From positions 2,084,957 to 2,148,956 of the forward strand of contig NZ_LR733215.1 of the NCBI RefSeq assembly GCF_902506435.1: a DNA stretch of 64,000 nucleotides, given 5' to 3'. Shown piece after piece: positions 40,599 to 49,000 of this stretch (position 1 is its first letter; each line of letters opens with the position of its first letter). This DNA comes from Nocardioides sp. AX2bis. GTDB lineage: Bacteria; Actinomycetota; Actinomycetes; Propionibacteriales; Nocardioidaceae. The notes under the pieces were generated by a model, which searched no databases, was not told the origin of the DNA, and saw only the letters and a program-made list of their open reading frames with translations. The position numbers and the translations under genes are program-made.

Positions 40599-40648
40599 CA
40601 CCACCGCCCGTCCCGTGACGGCCCCGTCACCGCCCGAAAGGTGCCCCC

Positions 40649-40954
40649 ATGCCCGTCTCCGCCGCCGACCTCACCGACGAGGAGCTGACCGCCTTCGTCA
40701 AGGCGCGCCTGCTCGTCTCCGGCTTCGACCTGTCCCTGCTGCCGACCACCTTCGACCCCGCCACCGGCGTGCCGACCCAGGACACCCTGGTCACCTCGCT
40801 GAAGGGCTTCGTGCGCTCCACCCCGGGCGCCATCAACACCTGGCGGCCCGCCAGCGGCGAGGCCACCGACGAGGACCTGTACGCCCAGCAGGTCGCCCCG
40901 CCCCTGGAGTACCCCTCGATCGTCGAGGCCTGGACCGGGAAGGTGGACGCCTGA
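40649..40954 (+). CDS. Small protein of unknown function, coupled to the Tat amidase
   Basis: 101 residues, not recognised. It opens SAADLTDEELTAFVKARLLVSGFDLSLLP, a likely helical pair. The middle is TTFDPATGVPTQDTLVTSLKGFVRSTPGAINTW, and the end is DEDLYAQQVAPPLEYPSIVEAWTGKVDA. There are no Cys residues, signal peptide or membrane segment. The stop overlaps the amidase start (TGATG), so the two are translated together. Small cytosolic partners coupled to Tat-exported enzymes are often needed for folding or carried along for export, so such a role is possible but unproven. The pair sits between prcA and pafA. Confidence 0.72.
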   Translation: MPVSAADLTDEELTAFVKARLLVSGFDLSLLPTTFDPATGVPTQDTLVTSLKGFVRSTPGAINTWRPASGEATDEDLYAQQVAPPLEYPSIVEAWTGKVDA

Positions 40955-42594
40955 TGGTCTCCGACGTCAACCGTCGCGCCTTCCTCGCCGCCAGCCTCTC
41001 GGCGAGCGGCGCGGCAGCCGGCCTCGGCCTGGCCGGCGCCGTGACGCCCGCGAGCGCTGCGGCTGCCGCTGCACCGTCCGCAGCCCCGGGCACCGCCGCC
41101 AGGCCGGTGGCCCGGATCCGGATGCCCGACGTCCGCGTCCGCCCGGAGGCGCGTGCCGACCTCACCGAGACCACGCTGGCCGAGGCCGCCCAGCTCGTCC
41201 GCCGCGGCAGGGTGACCGCCGAGGAGCTGGTCACCGCCCACCTCGAGCGGGCCGACACCTTCGACGGCACCTACCAGGCGTTCAACGCCCGCCCGGTCGA
41301 GGCCGCCCTGGCCCGCGCCCGGGCCGTCGACGCCGGTGACGTCACGGGTCCGCTGGCCGGCGTCCCGCTGACGATCAAGGACAACTTCTTCACCGCGGGC
41401 GTCCCCACCACGGCGAACTCGACGATCTTCGCCGACTTCGTGCCGACCTACGACGCCACCGCCTGGCGCCGGCTGAGCAACGGCGGCGCCGTGATGGTCG
41501 GCAAGGGCCAGATGGGCCCGCTGGCCACGACCCGCGCCACGCTGCCGAACGGCACCGTGACCACGGTCAACGCGTGGACCCCCGCGGACCCCACGACGGA
41601 CCCGGGCGGCTCCTCGACCGGACCGGCCACCTCGGTCGCCGGCCGGATGGCCTGCTCCTCGATCGGCACGCAGACCGGCGGCAGCATCATCCTGCCGGCC
41701 AACCGGCAGAACCTCACCGGGCTCAAGCCGACCATGGGCCGGATCTCCCTGCACGGGGTCGTCCCGCTGACCTACACCCGCGACCACGTCGGACCCCTGG
41801 CGCGCGACGTGCTCGACGCCGCGATCATGCTGCAGGTGATGGCGGCGCCGGACCCCACCGACCCACGCACCCAGGGCCTGCCCCGTCCGGCCGACTACAT
41901 CACCGCCGCCCGGCCCGTCACCGACCGGCGCGGCCGGGTCAGGGTCCGACGGCCCACCCGGGTCGGGGTGCCTGCCGGGTACCTCAAGAGCTTCACCGGC
42001 GAGGCCCTGGCGCTCCAGACCGCGGCGCTGGCGGACCTCGACGCGATCCCGGGGATCAGCCTGGTCGACGTCACCTACCCCGACGACTGGACGCTGCTGA
42101 CGGGCACCTTCAACGCCGTCCGGCTGCCCGAGCGCTCCGAGCCGTTCCTGCGCCAGCTGCAGGCCGACCCGACCGCCTTCGGCGTCTCCCTGACGTCCTG
42201 GGTGCAGGGACTGTTCCTGTCCGCCGACGAGTGGATCACCGGGCAGCGGGCCAAGCACCGGCTGCTGCGCGACGTGCTCGACACCGTGATGGCCGACTGC
42301 GACGTCGTCCTGCAGACCAGCGTCGTGCCCTTCGACATCCTGGGCCTGCCCGAGCTCGGGTTCCCGGTCGGGTTCGGCACCTCCTCGGCCGGACCGGACA
42401 CGCTGCCGGTCGGGGCGGTGCTCGGTGGGGCCCCCTACGAGGAGGAGCGGCTGCTCGAGGTGGTGGCCGCCTATCAGGCCGTCACCGACTGGCACCTGCG
42501 TCGCCCGGCCGACCCGGCCCCGGCCGCACGCGCCGCCCGGCGTACCGAGCGTCCGCGCCTGACCGCCGACGAGGTGGCCCGCCTCACCGCCTGA
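40954..42594 (+). CDS. Tat-exported amidase-signature hydrolase
   Basis: 546 residues. The N-terminus carries a twin-arginine signal, [25 protein letters not shown], ending near ASA (about residue 35). The amidase signature domain begins with [18 protein letters not shown], where the Lys of the Ser-cisSer-Lys triad is near residue 137. [15 protein letters not shown] and [13 protein letters not shown] supply the serines. The enzyme would act outside the membrane on an amide. The tatA and tatC genes lie 6 kb downstream. It is coupled to the small protein before it. Substrate unknown. Confidence 0.88.
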   Translation: MVSDVNRRAFLAASLSASGAAAGLGLAGAVTPASAAAAAAPSAAPGTAARPVARIRMPDVRVRPEARADLTETTLAEAAQLVRRGRVTAEELVTAHLERADTFDGTYQAFNARPVEAALARARAVDAGDVTGPLAGVPLTIKDNFFTAGVPTTANSTIFADFVPTYDATAWRRLSNGGAVMVGKGQMGPLATTRATLPNGTVTTVNAWTPADPTTDPGGSSTGPATSVAGRMACSSIGTQTGGSIILPANRQNLTGLKPTMGRISLHGVVPLTYTRDHVGPLARDVLDAAIMLQVMAAPDPTDPRTQGLPRPADYITAARPVTDRRGRVRVRRPTRVGVPAGYLKSFTGEALALQTAALADLDAIPGISLVDVTYPDDWTLLTGTFNAVRLPERSEPFLRQLQADPTAFGVSLTSWVQGLFLSADEWITGQRAKHRLLRDVLDTVMADCDVVLQTSVVPFDILGLPELGFPVGFGTSSAGPDTLPVGAVLGGAPYEEERLLEVVAAYQAVTDWHLRRPADPAPAARAARRTERPRLTADEVARLTA

Positions 42595-42659
42595 CCGCAG
42601 GCGCCGGGTCGAGCCCCAGGTCGGGGCCGCGTCACCCCCCGGATCCGCCGGTCCCCCCG

Positions 42660-42671
42660 TACTGTTCGGGC
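42660..42671 (+). promoter_or_regulatory. -10 box of pafA
   Basis: TACTGT at 42660-42665, 6 nt before the ATG; predicted leaderless. PafA therefore has its own promoter in spite of the inserted genes. Confidence 0.6.
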
Positions 42672-44033
42672 ATGGACCGGCGGATCTTCGGTATCGAGAA
42701 CGAGTACGGCGTCACGTGCACGTTCAAGGGGCAGCGGCGGCTCAGCCCGGACGAGGTCGCCCGCTACCTGTTCCGCAAGGTCGTCAGCTGGGGCCGCAGC
42801 AGCAACGTGTTCCTCCGCAACGGCTCCCGGCTCTACCTCGACGTCGGCAGCCACCCGGAGTACGCCACCCCGGAGTGCGACGACATCGTCGACCTGGTCA
42901 CCCACGACAAGGCGGGGGAGCGGGTCCTCGAGGGCCTGCTGCTCGACGCCGAGGACCGGCTGCACGACGAGGGCATCGCCGGCGAGATCTACCTGTTCAA
43001 GAACAACACCGACTCCGCCGGCAACTCCTACGGCTGCCACGAGAACTACCTGGTCGGGCGTGCGGGGGAGTTCAGCCGGCTGGCCGACATCCTGATCCCG
43101 TTCCTGGTCACGCGGCAGATCGTGGTCGGGGCCGGCAAGATCACGCAGACGCCGCGCGGGGCCTCGTACGCCGTGAGCCAGCGGGCCGAGCACATCTGGG
43201 AGGGCGTCTCGAGCGCCACGACCCGCAGCCGCCCGATCATCAACACCCGCGACGAGCCGCACGCGGACGCCGAGAAGTACCGGCGGCTGCACGTCATCGT
43301 CGGCGACTCCAACATGAGCGAGACGACCACCCTGCTGAAGGTGGCCAGCTGCGACCTCGTGCTGCGGATGATCGAGGAGGGCGTGGTGATGCGCGACCTC
43401 ACGATGGAGAACCCGATCCGGGCGATCCGCGAGATCTCCAACGACGTCACCGGGCGTCGCAAGATCCGCCTGGCCAACGGCCGCGAGGCCAGCGCCCTCG
43501 ACATCCAGCAGGAGTACCTCTCCAAGGCCCGCGACTTCGTCGACCGCCGCCAGATCTCCACCCCGGTCATCGAGCAGGCCCTCGACCTGTGGGAGCGCGG
43601 GCTCAAGGCCGTCGAGTCCGACGACCTGGGCCTGGTCGACACCGAGATCGACTGGGTCATCAAGTGGAAGCTGATCGAGAGCTACCGCGCCAAGCACGGC
43701 CTGCCGCTGAGCCACCCGCGGGTCGCCCAGCTGGACCTGGCCTACCACGACATCCACCGCGGCCGCGGGCTCTACTACCTCCTCGAGAAGCGCGGCATGG
43801 TCGCCCGGGCGACCACCGACCTGAAGATCTTCGAGGCCAAGTCGGTGCCGCCGCAGACCACCCGCGCCCGGCTGCGGGGCGAGTTCATCCGCACCGCCCA
43901 GGAGAAGCGCCGGGACTTCACCGTCGACTGGGTCCACCTCAAGCTCAACGACCAGGCCCAGCGCACGGTGCTGTGCAAGGACCCCTTCCGCGCCTACGAC
44001 GAGCGGGTGCAGCGGCTGATCGACGGGATGTAG
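42672..44033 (+). CDS. pafA: Pup--protein ligase PafA
   Basis: 453 residues, glutamine-synthetase-like, homologous to Dop but without the Dop loop. The N-terminus is [18 protein letters not shown] with the metal Glu residues. The catalytic Asp is in [19 protein letters not shown] (about residue 57). [20 protein letters not shown] and [20 protein letters not shown] are shared with Dop. The C-terminal domain is [20 protein letters not shown]. PafA uses ATP to attach the C-terminal Glu of Pup to lysines of target proteins. Three other genes and the repeat-bounded cassette separate it from its usual neighbours. Confidence 0.96.
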   Translation: MDRRIFGIENEYGVTCTFKGQRRLSPDEVARYLFRKVVSWGRSSNVFLRNGSRLYLDVGSHPEYATPECDDIVDLVTHDKAGERVLEGLLLDAEDRLHDEGIAGEIYLFKNNTDSAGNSYGCHENYLVGRAGEFSRLADILIPFLVTRQIVVGAGKITQTPRGASYAVSQRAEHIWEGVSSATTRSRPIINTRDEPHADAEKYRRLHVIVGDSNMSETTTLLKVASCDLVLRMIEEGVVMRDLTMENPIRAIREISNDVTGRRKIRLANGREASALDIQQEYLSKARDFVDRRQISTPVIEQALDLWERGLKAVESDDLGLVDTEIDWVIKWKLIESYRAKHGLPLSHPRVAQLDLAYHDIHRGRGLYYLLEKRGMVARATTDLKIFEAKSVPPQTTRARLRGEFIRTAQEKRRDFTVDWVHLKLNDQAQRTVLCKDPFRAYDERVQRLIDGM

Positions 44034-44093
44034 CCGGAGCTAGGTGTATAAAACAGGTCCCACCGGCCCCGCTGGTCCCACTGGTCCCACCGG

Positions 44094-44160
44094 CCCCAGG
44101 AATCCCCGCCCGGGCGGGGATTCCCCGACTTGGCATGCCTTGCAAGGCACGTCAACCCCG
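44094..44160 (+). repeat. Left 67-bp terminal inverted repeat of the AbiEi/DUF559 cassette
   Basis: Contains a perfect 26-bp palindrome (44099-44124, arm GGAATCCCCGCCC) and a 14-bp palindrome TGCCTTGCAAGGCA (44136-44149). It matches the reverse complement of 45345-45411 at 59 of 67 positions with no gaps. A GGTCCCACCGG-type short-period repeat (44056-44093) flanks it outside, and an A/T-rich TATAAAA lies at about 44047. Confidence 0.85.
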
Positions 44161-44237
44161 AGAAACCCCCTCCAAGTCCTGGGCGGTCGGCCGGGCACCG
44201 GGTGCCGCGGGGCACGCCTCCCGACGCGGCCGTCGTT

Positions 44238-45194
44238 TCAGGCGGAGACGCCCTCGGGGAACAGCTCCTCACGCACGACGCGGGCGGTGGCCTGTGGGCG
44301 CTCGAGATCGGCCCAGTCGAATCGCAGGCCCCGCATCCCGGTGAGCCGACGCACCAGGTTCTCCCGCCCCTTCTCGCGCAGTACCGCGTCCTCGATGCTC
44401 TCGTCCTTCCGGCGCAGCTCGAGGTACTTGCCCTTGCCATCGATCTCAGCGAAGACGCCGAGCTTCGGCCAGGCGAAGTCGAGGATCGCGACGAGCCGAC
44501 CGCGGGAGTCGTACACCTTGTACTGCGGCTCCGGCGCAGGTAGTCCACAGCGCCAGCAGAGGAAGAAGAACCGCGATTCCGCGACACTCTCGCACCGGTG
44601 GTCAGCCAGTCGGAGCACGAGGTCGGTGGCGCGAGACCGGGGCCAGCGCTCCATCGCGCCCTCGTAGCGGTCCCGTAGCGCCGAGATCGTGGTCAGTCCG
44701 CGGTGGAGCAGGTCGTTGACGTGGACGAGGGCGACCTCGGTGCTGCAGGTCGTGGCCAGCTCGAGGAGGGCGCGGCTCGGACTCGTCACGGCAAGGCCGC
44801 GAACATCGACGACGTCGCCCTCCAGGAGCGTGCCTCGGTGGCGCCGGATGCCGGACTCGACGCGGCCCCCGATCCCGTCCCGGCTCGTCAGGTGGACCGC
44901 GTCCAGCGGCAGACCCCACCGGGGCGCTCCGTGGGAGACCAGTGCCGAGGCGTGCGAGACCACGACGGCCCGTCCTGCCTGGGCCACCGCGGCCCGAGCC
45001 GTCAGCTCGTGACGACCGAGTTCGTCGAGGGCATGCCACGTGGGGCCGTCGACGTACGCCCCGCGGCGCGGCCGGGAGAGCACCCCCTGGCGGACCGCGT
45101 CGGCAAGCATCTCGTCGGTCCATCCACGCGCCACCAGGTCGCGTCGGAGGTGGACGGGGGAGAGGAGGAGCTGGTTCCGGTCGTCGACGGTCAT
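44238..45194 (-). CDS. AbiEi-like winged-helix protein with DUF559-type nuclease domain
   Basis: 318 residues. The N-terminal part (about 1-80) resembles the AbiEi antitoxin winged helix: SPVHLRRDLVARGWTDEMLADAVRQGVLSRPRRGAYV. The middle includes VVSHASALVSHGAPRWGLPLDAVHLT. The C-terminal part looks like a Vsr/DUF559-type PD-(D/E)XK nuclease: D239 in VAILDFAWPKLG, then E250-I-D252-G-K254, and a late ELRRKDESIEDAVLREKGRE. No AbiEii-type toxin gene is beside it, so it is not a standard toxin-antitoxin pair. It is enclosed by 67-bp inverted repeats within the proteasome locus. Start ATG; the frame upstream is low-complexity. Confidence 0.78.
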   Translation of the reverse strand: MTVDDRNQLLLSPVHLRRDLVARGWTDEMLADAVRQGVLSRPRRGAYVDGPTWHALDELGRHELTARAAVAQAGRAVVVSHASALVSHGAPRWGLPLDAVHLTSRDGIGGRVESGIRRHRGTLLEGDVVDVRGLAVTSPSRALLELATTCSTEVALVHVNDLLHRGLTTISALRDRYEGAMERWPRSRATDLVLRLADHRCESVAESRFFFLCWRCGLPAPEPQYKVYDSRGRLVAILDFAWPKLGVFAEIDGKGKYLELRRKDESIEDAVLREKGRENLVRRLTGMRGLRFDWADLERPQATARVVREELFPEGVSA

Positions 45195-45344
45195 GCCTGG
45201 AGGGTGGGTCGGCGGACGGGTGCTCCGCAGTCGCGCGCCGGCGCCGGTGGATAGCGACGCACGGGCCCGGCCTGTGGACAGCCGCTGGCGGGGCGGGCGC
45301 AGTGGGTGCGGTGGGCGCGGTGGGCGTACTGGGTGGGCGTGTCC

Positions 45345-45411
45345 CGGGGTTCGCGTGCCTTGCAAGGCACGCGGAGCCAGGGAATCCCCGCCCGAGCGGG
45401 GATTCCTGGGG
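45345..45411 (-). repeat. Right 67-bp terminal inverted repeat of the AbiEi/DUF559 cassette
   Basis: Inverted partner of 44094-44160. The inner palindrome is extended to 22 bp (45352-45373, core GTGCCTTGCAAGGCAC), and the outer 26-bp palindrome (45381-45406) has one central mismatch. Confidence 0.85.
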
Positions 45412-45499
45412 CGACCGGTGCGGGTGGGGCGGGTGGGGCCGCCCAGCCGTCCCCGGCCGCGAGCCGGCGAGGGACGGCGGGCCGGTCAGGGCGCCCCGG

Positions 45500-45513
45500 T
45501 AGGGTCTGTCCAC
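45500..45513 (+). promoter_or_regulatory. -10 box of the FKBP gene
   Basis: TAGGGT at 45500-45505, 8 nt before the GTG; predicted leaderless or nearly so. Confidence 0.5.
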
Positions 45514-46503
45514 GTGTCTACGCCTCTCTCCCCGCGTCCCGGCCGTCGTACCGCGGCGGTCTCCGCCGCGCTCCTGCTGAGCGTCTCGCTCGCTGCCTGC
45601 GGGTCCGACGAGGAGGGCGGGGCGACCGGGTTCGACGCCGTGGAGATCAGCGGCGAGGTCGGCTCGGCGCCGGAGGTGGCCTTCGACGGCCAGATGAGCG
45701 TCGACGGCACGGAGACCGAGACCCTGGCCGAGGGCGACGGGGCCGAGCTGGCCGCGGGCGACTCGGTGATGGTGAACTACTGGATCGGCAACGGCTTCGA
45801 CGGCGAGCCGGTCGACGACTCGTACGGCGACAAGACCGCCGGCGCGCTGGTCACCCTCGGGGCCGAGCCGCAGCAGCCCCAGACCGTCGACCAGGTCGCC
45901 GCGGCCGCCGCCACCCGCCTGGTCGAGGCCGGCGCGACCGTCGGGTCGCGGATCGCCACCGTCGGCACCGCCCCCGAGGTCCTCGGCCTGCCGGGCGTGC
46001 CCGAGCTCGGGATCGGCAACCTCGACCCCGTGGTGCTCGTCGTCGACCTCGTCGAGCAGCCCCTCGAGGCGCCGGAGGGCCAGGACGCGGCGGACGTACC
46101 GGGGTGGGTGCCCGAGCTGGTCGAGCGCGACGACGTCCCCACCGGCTGGGACTTCCAGGGCACGCCCGAGCCCACCGACGAGCTGCGCAGCGCGACCCTG
46201 GTCGAGGGCGAGGGGCCCGAGGTGGAGAAGGGCGACCTGCTGGTCGCGAACTACCTCGGCCAGGTCTACGACGGCGACGAGCCGTTCGACGAGAGCTACA
46301 GCGGCGAGCCCGTCGGCTTCGGGATCGGCCTCGGCCAGGTCATCGAGGGCTGGGACGAGGCGCTGGTCGGCCAGACCGTCGGCAGCCGCGTCGTGCTGGC
46401 CATCCCGCCCGCCCAGGGCTACGGCGAGCAGGGCAGCCCGCAGGCCGGCATCGAGGGCGACGACACGCTCTACTTCGTGGTGGACGTCCTCGGGGCCGCG
46501 TGA
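45514..46503 (+). CDS. FKBP-type peptidyl-prolyl isomerase lipoprotein with two FKBP domains
   Basis: 329 residues. A lipoprotein signal ends in SVSLAAC (Cys near residue 30), so the protein is anchored on the outer face of the membrane. A first, degenerate FKBP-like domain spans about 75-185 (LAAGDSVMVNYWIGNGFDGEPVDDSYG). The second (about 205-329) is better conserved: EKGDLLVANYLGQVYDGDEPFDESY, GLGQVIEGWDEALVGQTVGSRVVLAIPPAQGYG. It helps fold exported proteins. A FKBP gene between pafA and pafB is usual in nocardioform actinobacteria. Confidence 0.9.
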   Translation: MSTPLSPRPGRRTAAVSAALLLSVSLAACGSDEEGGATGFDAVEISGEVGSAPEVAFDGQMSVDGTETETLAEGDGAELAAGDSVMVNYWIGNGFDGEPVDDSYGDKTAGALVTLGAEPQQPQTVDQVAAAAATRLVEAGATVGSRIATVGTAPEVLGLPGVPELGIGNLDPVVLVVDLVEQPLEAPEGQDAADVPGWVPELVERDDVPTGWDFQGTPEPTDELRSATLVEGEGPEVEKGDLLVANYLGQVYDGDEPFDESYSGEPVGFGIGLGQVIEGWDEALVGQTVGSRVVLAIPPAQGYGEQGSPQAGIEGDDTLYFVVDVLGAA

Positions 46504-46521
46504 GCCGGCTGCGAGACTGAC

Positions 46522-47517
46522 GTGGTGACACCGGAGGCGCAGACGGAGGCGAAGTCCGAGCGCCTGCTCAACCTGCTGATCATGCTGCTGGTCCAGCGTC
46601 ACCTCGTGCCCAAGGCGCGGATCCGCTCGATCCTCTACCCCGACCACTCCGACGACGCCTTCGAGCGCAAGTTCGACCGCGACAAGGAGGAGCTGCGCAG
46701 CCTCGGCGTGCCGATCGAGGTCGGGGCGATGGACGCCCTCTTCGACGACGAGCCCGGCTACCGGATCCGCCGCGACGAGTTCGCGCTGCCTGAGATCGAC
46801 CTCGACCCCGAGGAGGCCGCGGTCGTCGGGTTGGCGGCCAAGGTCTGGGACCACGCCCGCTTCGCCACCGCCGCGAGCGACGCCGTCCGCAAGCTGACCG
46901 CCGCCGGGGTCGACGTCGACACCAGCCGGCTCGACATCGTCCAGCCCCGGCTGCGCGCCGACGAGCCGTCCTTCGAGGTCTTCCTCGAGGCCGTGCGGGA
47001 CCGGGTGCCGGTCCGCTTCGACTACGCCCGCGCGGGTGCGGCGCCACAGACCCGGCACCTGCAGCCGTGGGGCGTCACCCGCTACGCCGGACGCTGGTAC
47101 GTCGTGGGCCAGGACACCGACCGCAGCGCCGAGCGGGTCTTCCGGCTCTCCCGCGTGCGCGGTCGCGCGCACACCGACGGTGACCCCGGGTCGTACGACG
47201 TGCCGCCCGGCACCGACCTGCGCGAGGTCGCCCGGCGCCTCGCCCCCGCACCCAGCCACGAGCGGTCGGTGCTGCTGGTGCGCCAGGGCGCCGGCCACAC
47301 GCTGCGCCGCGACGCCGTCGACGTCGAGGTCGGCGTCACCGGCCCCGACGGTCGCGAGGACTGGGACCGCCTCGTGCTGACCCGCGGCACGGTCGGCCTG
47401 GCCGACGAGGTCCTCGGCCACGGCCCGGCCGCCTTCGTCGAGGAGCCGGCCACGCTGCGTGAGGCCGTCGTCACCCGGCTCCGCGCGCTGCCCGACCCCG
47501 TAGGAGACCTCCCGTGA
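46522..47517 (+). CDS. pafB: Transcriptional activator subunit PafB (WYL domain)
   Basis: 331 residues. The N-terminal winged helix (about 10-85) includes SERLLNLLIMLLVQRHLVPKARIRSILYPD and FERKFDRDKEELRSLGVPIEV. The WYL sensor domain (about 140-230) has HLQPWGVTRYAGRWYVVGQDTDRSAERVFRLSRV. A C-terminal WCX domain follows. With PafC it activates the LexA/RecA-independent DNA-damage response of mycobacteria. Two adjacent GTG codons are possible starts; GTG 46525 is 6 nt after GAGACT, which would fit a leaderless promoter. The stop overlaps pafC (GTGA). Confidence 0.93.
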   Translation: MVTPEAQTEAKSERLLNLLIMLLVQRHLVPKARIRSILYPDHSDDAFERKFDRDKEELRSLGVPIEVGAMDALFDDEPGYRIRRDEFALPEIDLDPEEAAVVGLAAKVWDHARFATAASDAVRKLTAAGVDVDTSRLDIVQPRLRADEPSFEVFLEAVRDRVPVRFDYARAGAAPQTRHLQPWGVTRYAGRWYVVGQDTDRSAERVFRLSRVRGRAHTDGDPGSYDVPPGTDLREVARRLAPAPSHERSVLLVRQGAGHTLRRDAVDVEVGVTGPDGREDWDRLVLTRGTVGLADEVLGHGPAAFVEEPATLREAVVTRLRALPDPVGDLP

Positions 47518-48548
47518 GCCCGACGACGCGCAAGCCCCCGGCCGGCGCGGGGGAGCAGGTCACCCGCCTGCTGACCCTCGTGCCGTTCCTGCACGCCCGC
47601 GGCAGCGTCGACCTCGCCGCGGCCGCCGACCTGCTCGGCGTCTCCCGCGACCAGGTGGTCTCCGACCTCAAGGTCCTCTTCATGTGCGGCCTGCCCGGCG
47701 GCTACCCCGACGACCTGATCGACGTCGACATCGACGCCCTCGAGGACGAGGACGGCGACGGCGTCATCCGGGTCGCCAACGCCGACTACCTCGACCGGCC
47801 GCTGCGGCTGAGCCCCACCGAGGCCTCCGCGGTCATCGTCGCGCTGCGCGCGCTGCGCGCCGGGACGCAGGACGACACCCGCGCCGTCGTCGACCGGGTG
47901 CTCGGCAAGCTCGAGGCGGCCGCCGCCGGGGGGCCCGACCCCTCCGCGGTGGAGACCGGCGCCGACGAGGCCGGCGACGCCCTGTCCCGCCTCGCGGGCG
48001 AGCTGGCCGACGCCGTGGCCCGCGGGCGCCAGGTGCGGCTGCGCTACTGGGTCCCCACCCGTGACGAGGTCTCCGACCGGGTCGTCGACCCGCGCGCGGT
48101 CGTGGAGCACGACGGGCACGCCTACCTCGACGCCTACTGCCACAGCGCCGAGGCGCCGCGGCTCTTCCGGCTGGACCGCGTGCAGCACGCCGAGGTGCTC
48201 GAAACGGAGGTCACCAGCGTCCCGGCCCGTCCCCGCCGGCTGACCGGCTCGCTGCTCGGCACCGCCCGCGACACGCCCCGGGTGACCCTGCGGCTGCGCC
48301 CGGAGGCCTCCTGGGTCACCGACTACCACCCCGTCGAGGACGTCCGCCCGGCCCCGGTCGGCCCGGAGGGCACCGTCGACCTGGAGGTCCCGGTGGCCGA
48401 CGAGCGGTGGCTGACCCGGCTTCTGCTCCGCCTGGCCCCGCACGCCGAGGTCGTCGGACCCGAGCCGTACGCCGACGCGTTGGCGCGGGCCGCCGCGGAC
48501 ACGCTCGCGCTCTACGACCAGGCCAACAGCGGGCGAACGGCGCGTTGA
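47514..48548 (+). CDS. pafC: Transcriptional activator subunit PafC (WYL domain)
   Basis: 344 residues. The N-terminal helix-turn-helix is VTRLLTLVPFLHARGSVDLAAAADLLGVSRDQVVSDLKVLFMCG. The WYL domain (about 165-240) includes RGRQVRLRYWVPTRDEVSDRVVDPRAVVEHDGHAYLDAYC. A WCX domain ends the protein. Starts at the GTG overlapping the pafB stop, so the heterodimer subunits are made together. The position before tatA is conserved across actinobacteria. Confidence 0.93.
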   Translation: MSPTTRKPPAGAGEQVTRLLTLVPFLHARGSVDLAAAADLLGVSRDQVVSDLKVLFMCGLPGGYPDDLIDVDIDALEDEDGDGVIRVANADYLDRPLRLSPTEASAVIVALRALRAGTQDDTRAVVDRVLGKLEAAAAGGPDPSAVETGADEAGDALSRLAGELADAVARGRQVRLRYWVPTRDEVSDRVVDPRAVVEHDGHAYLDAYCHSAEAPRLFRLDRVQHAEVLETEVTSVPARPRRLTGSLLGTARDTPRVTLRLRPEASWVTDYHPVEDVRPAPVGPEGTVDLEVPVADERWLTRLLLRLAPHAEVVGPEPYADALARAAADTLALYDQANSGRTAR

Positions 48549-48618
48549 CGCTGCGCCGACGGCGCACGGACGACGTGCTCGCGGCGTGGTTCGGGTCCCC
48601 GGCCCACCGGGAGCGGCG

Positions 48619-48624
48619 TACGAT
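48619..48624 (+). promoter_or_regulatory. -10 box of the tat operon
   Basis: TACGAT predicts a start near 48631 and a leader of about 50 nt. A small hairpin (CCGGTC-CTCC-GACCGG) and a GAGG ribosome binding site precede the ATG of tatA. Confidence 0.45.
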
Positions 48625-48680
48625 GAACTCGTCCGTCGTCCAAGCCCCGGTCCTCCGACCGGGTCGTCTGTGAGGTCGCC

Positions 48681-48986
48681 ATGTCCTACCCCATGCTCGG
48701 GATGCCCCAGGGTGCCGAGTGGTTCATCATCCTCGCGATCGTGATCCTGGTCTTCGGTGCCGCCAAGCTGCCGGACCTCGCGCGCAGCACCGGTCAGGCG
48801 CTGAAGATCTTCAAGTCCGAGACCAAGGGCCTGATCGACGACGACAAGGACAAGAGCAAGGACAAGTCCACGCCGGTCTCGAGCACCGACGGCTCCGACG
48901 TCACGGTCGCGGGCGAGCTGCCCCCGGCCAGCGGTGAGGCGACGACCGACGCGTCGACGACCTCCACCGAGCGCCACCCCGGCTGA
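48681..48986 (+). CDS. tatA: Sec-independent translocase subunit TatA
   Basis: 101 residues. One membrane helix, EWFIILAIVILVFGAAKLPDLARSTG (about 13-38), includes the FGxxKLP hinge typical of TatA/E. An amphipathic helix (GQALKIFKSETKGLIDD) and a charged, Ser/Thr-rich tail follow. It forms the pore of the twin-arginine system that exports folded proteins. It precedes tatC by 14 nt. The Tat amidase upstream is a likely client. Confidence 0.95.
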   Translation: MSYPMLGMPQGAEWFIILAIVILVFGAAKLPDLARSTGQALKIFKSETKGLIDDDKDKSKDKSTPVSSTDGSDVTVAGELPPASGEATTDASTTSTERHPG

Positions 48987-49000
48987 CCCTGCCGCTCCCT

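Larger units (their letters stand above)
45195..45513. other. Intergenic 319 bp between the AbiEi/DUF559 gene and the FKBP gene
   Basis: Holds short G-rich repeats of the type GTGGGCGCG (about 45300-45340), the right inverted repeat (45345-45411), a G/C-rich spacer, and the -10 box of the FKBP gene (45500-45505). No ORF with recognisable similarity is seen. Confidence 0.6.

Noticed and set aside
44041..44055. TATAAAA as a promoter for a gene in the cassette
   Set aside because: No frame starts downstream in either direction at a suitable distance; it lies outside the inverted repeat and may simply be A/T-rich junction sequence.
44238..45194. A type IV toxin-antitoxin pair
   Set aside because: Only the AbiEi-like protein is present; both neighbours (PafA and FKBP) are housekeeping proteins, and there is no AbiEii nucleotidyltransferase.
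45306..46520. 404-residue frame overlapping the FKBP gene
   Set aside because: Arg/Gly-rich shadow frame that begins inside the inverted repeat; the FKBP frame carries clear domains and a lipoprotein signal.
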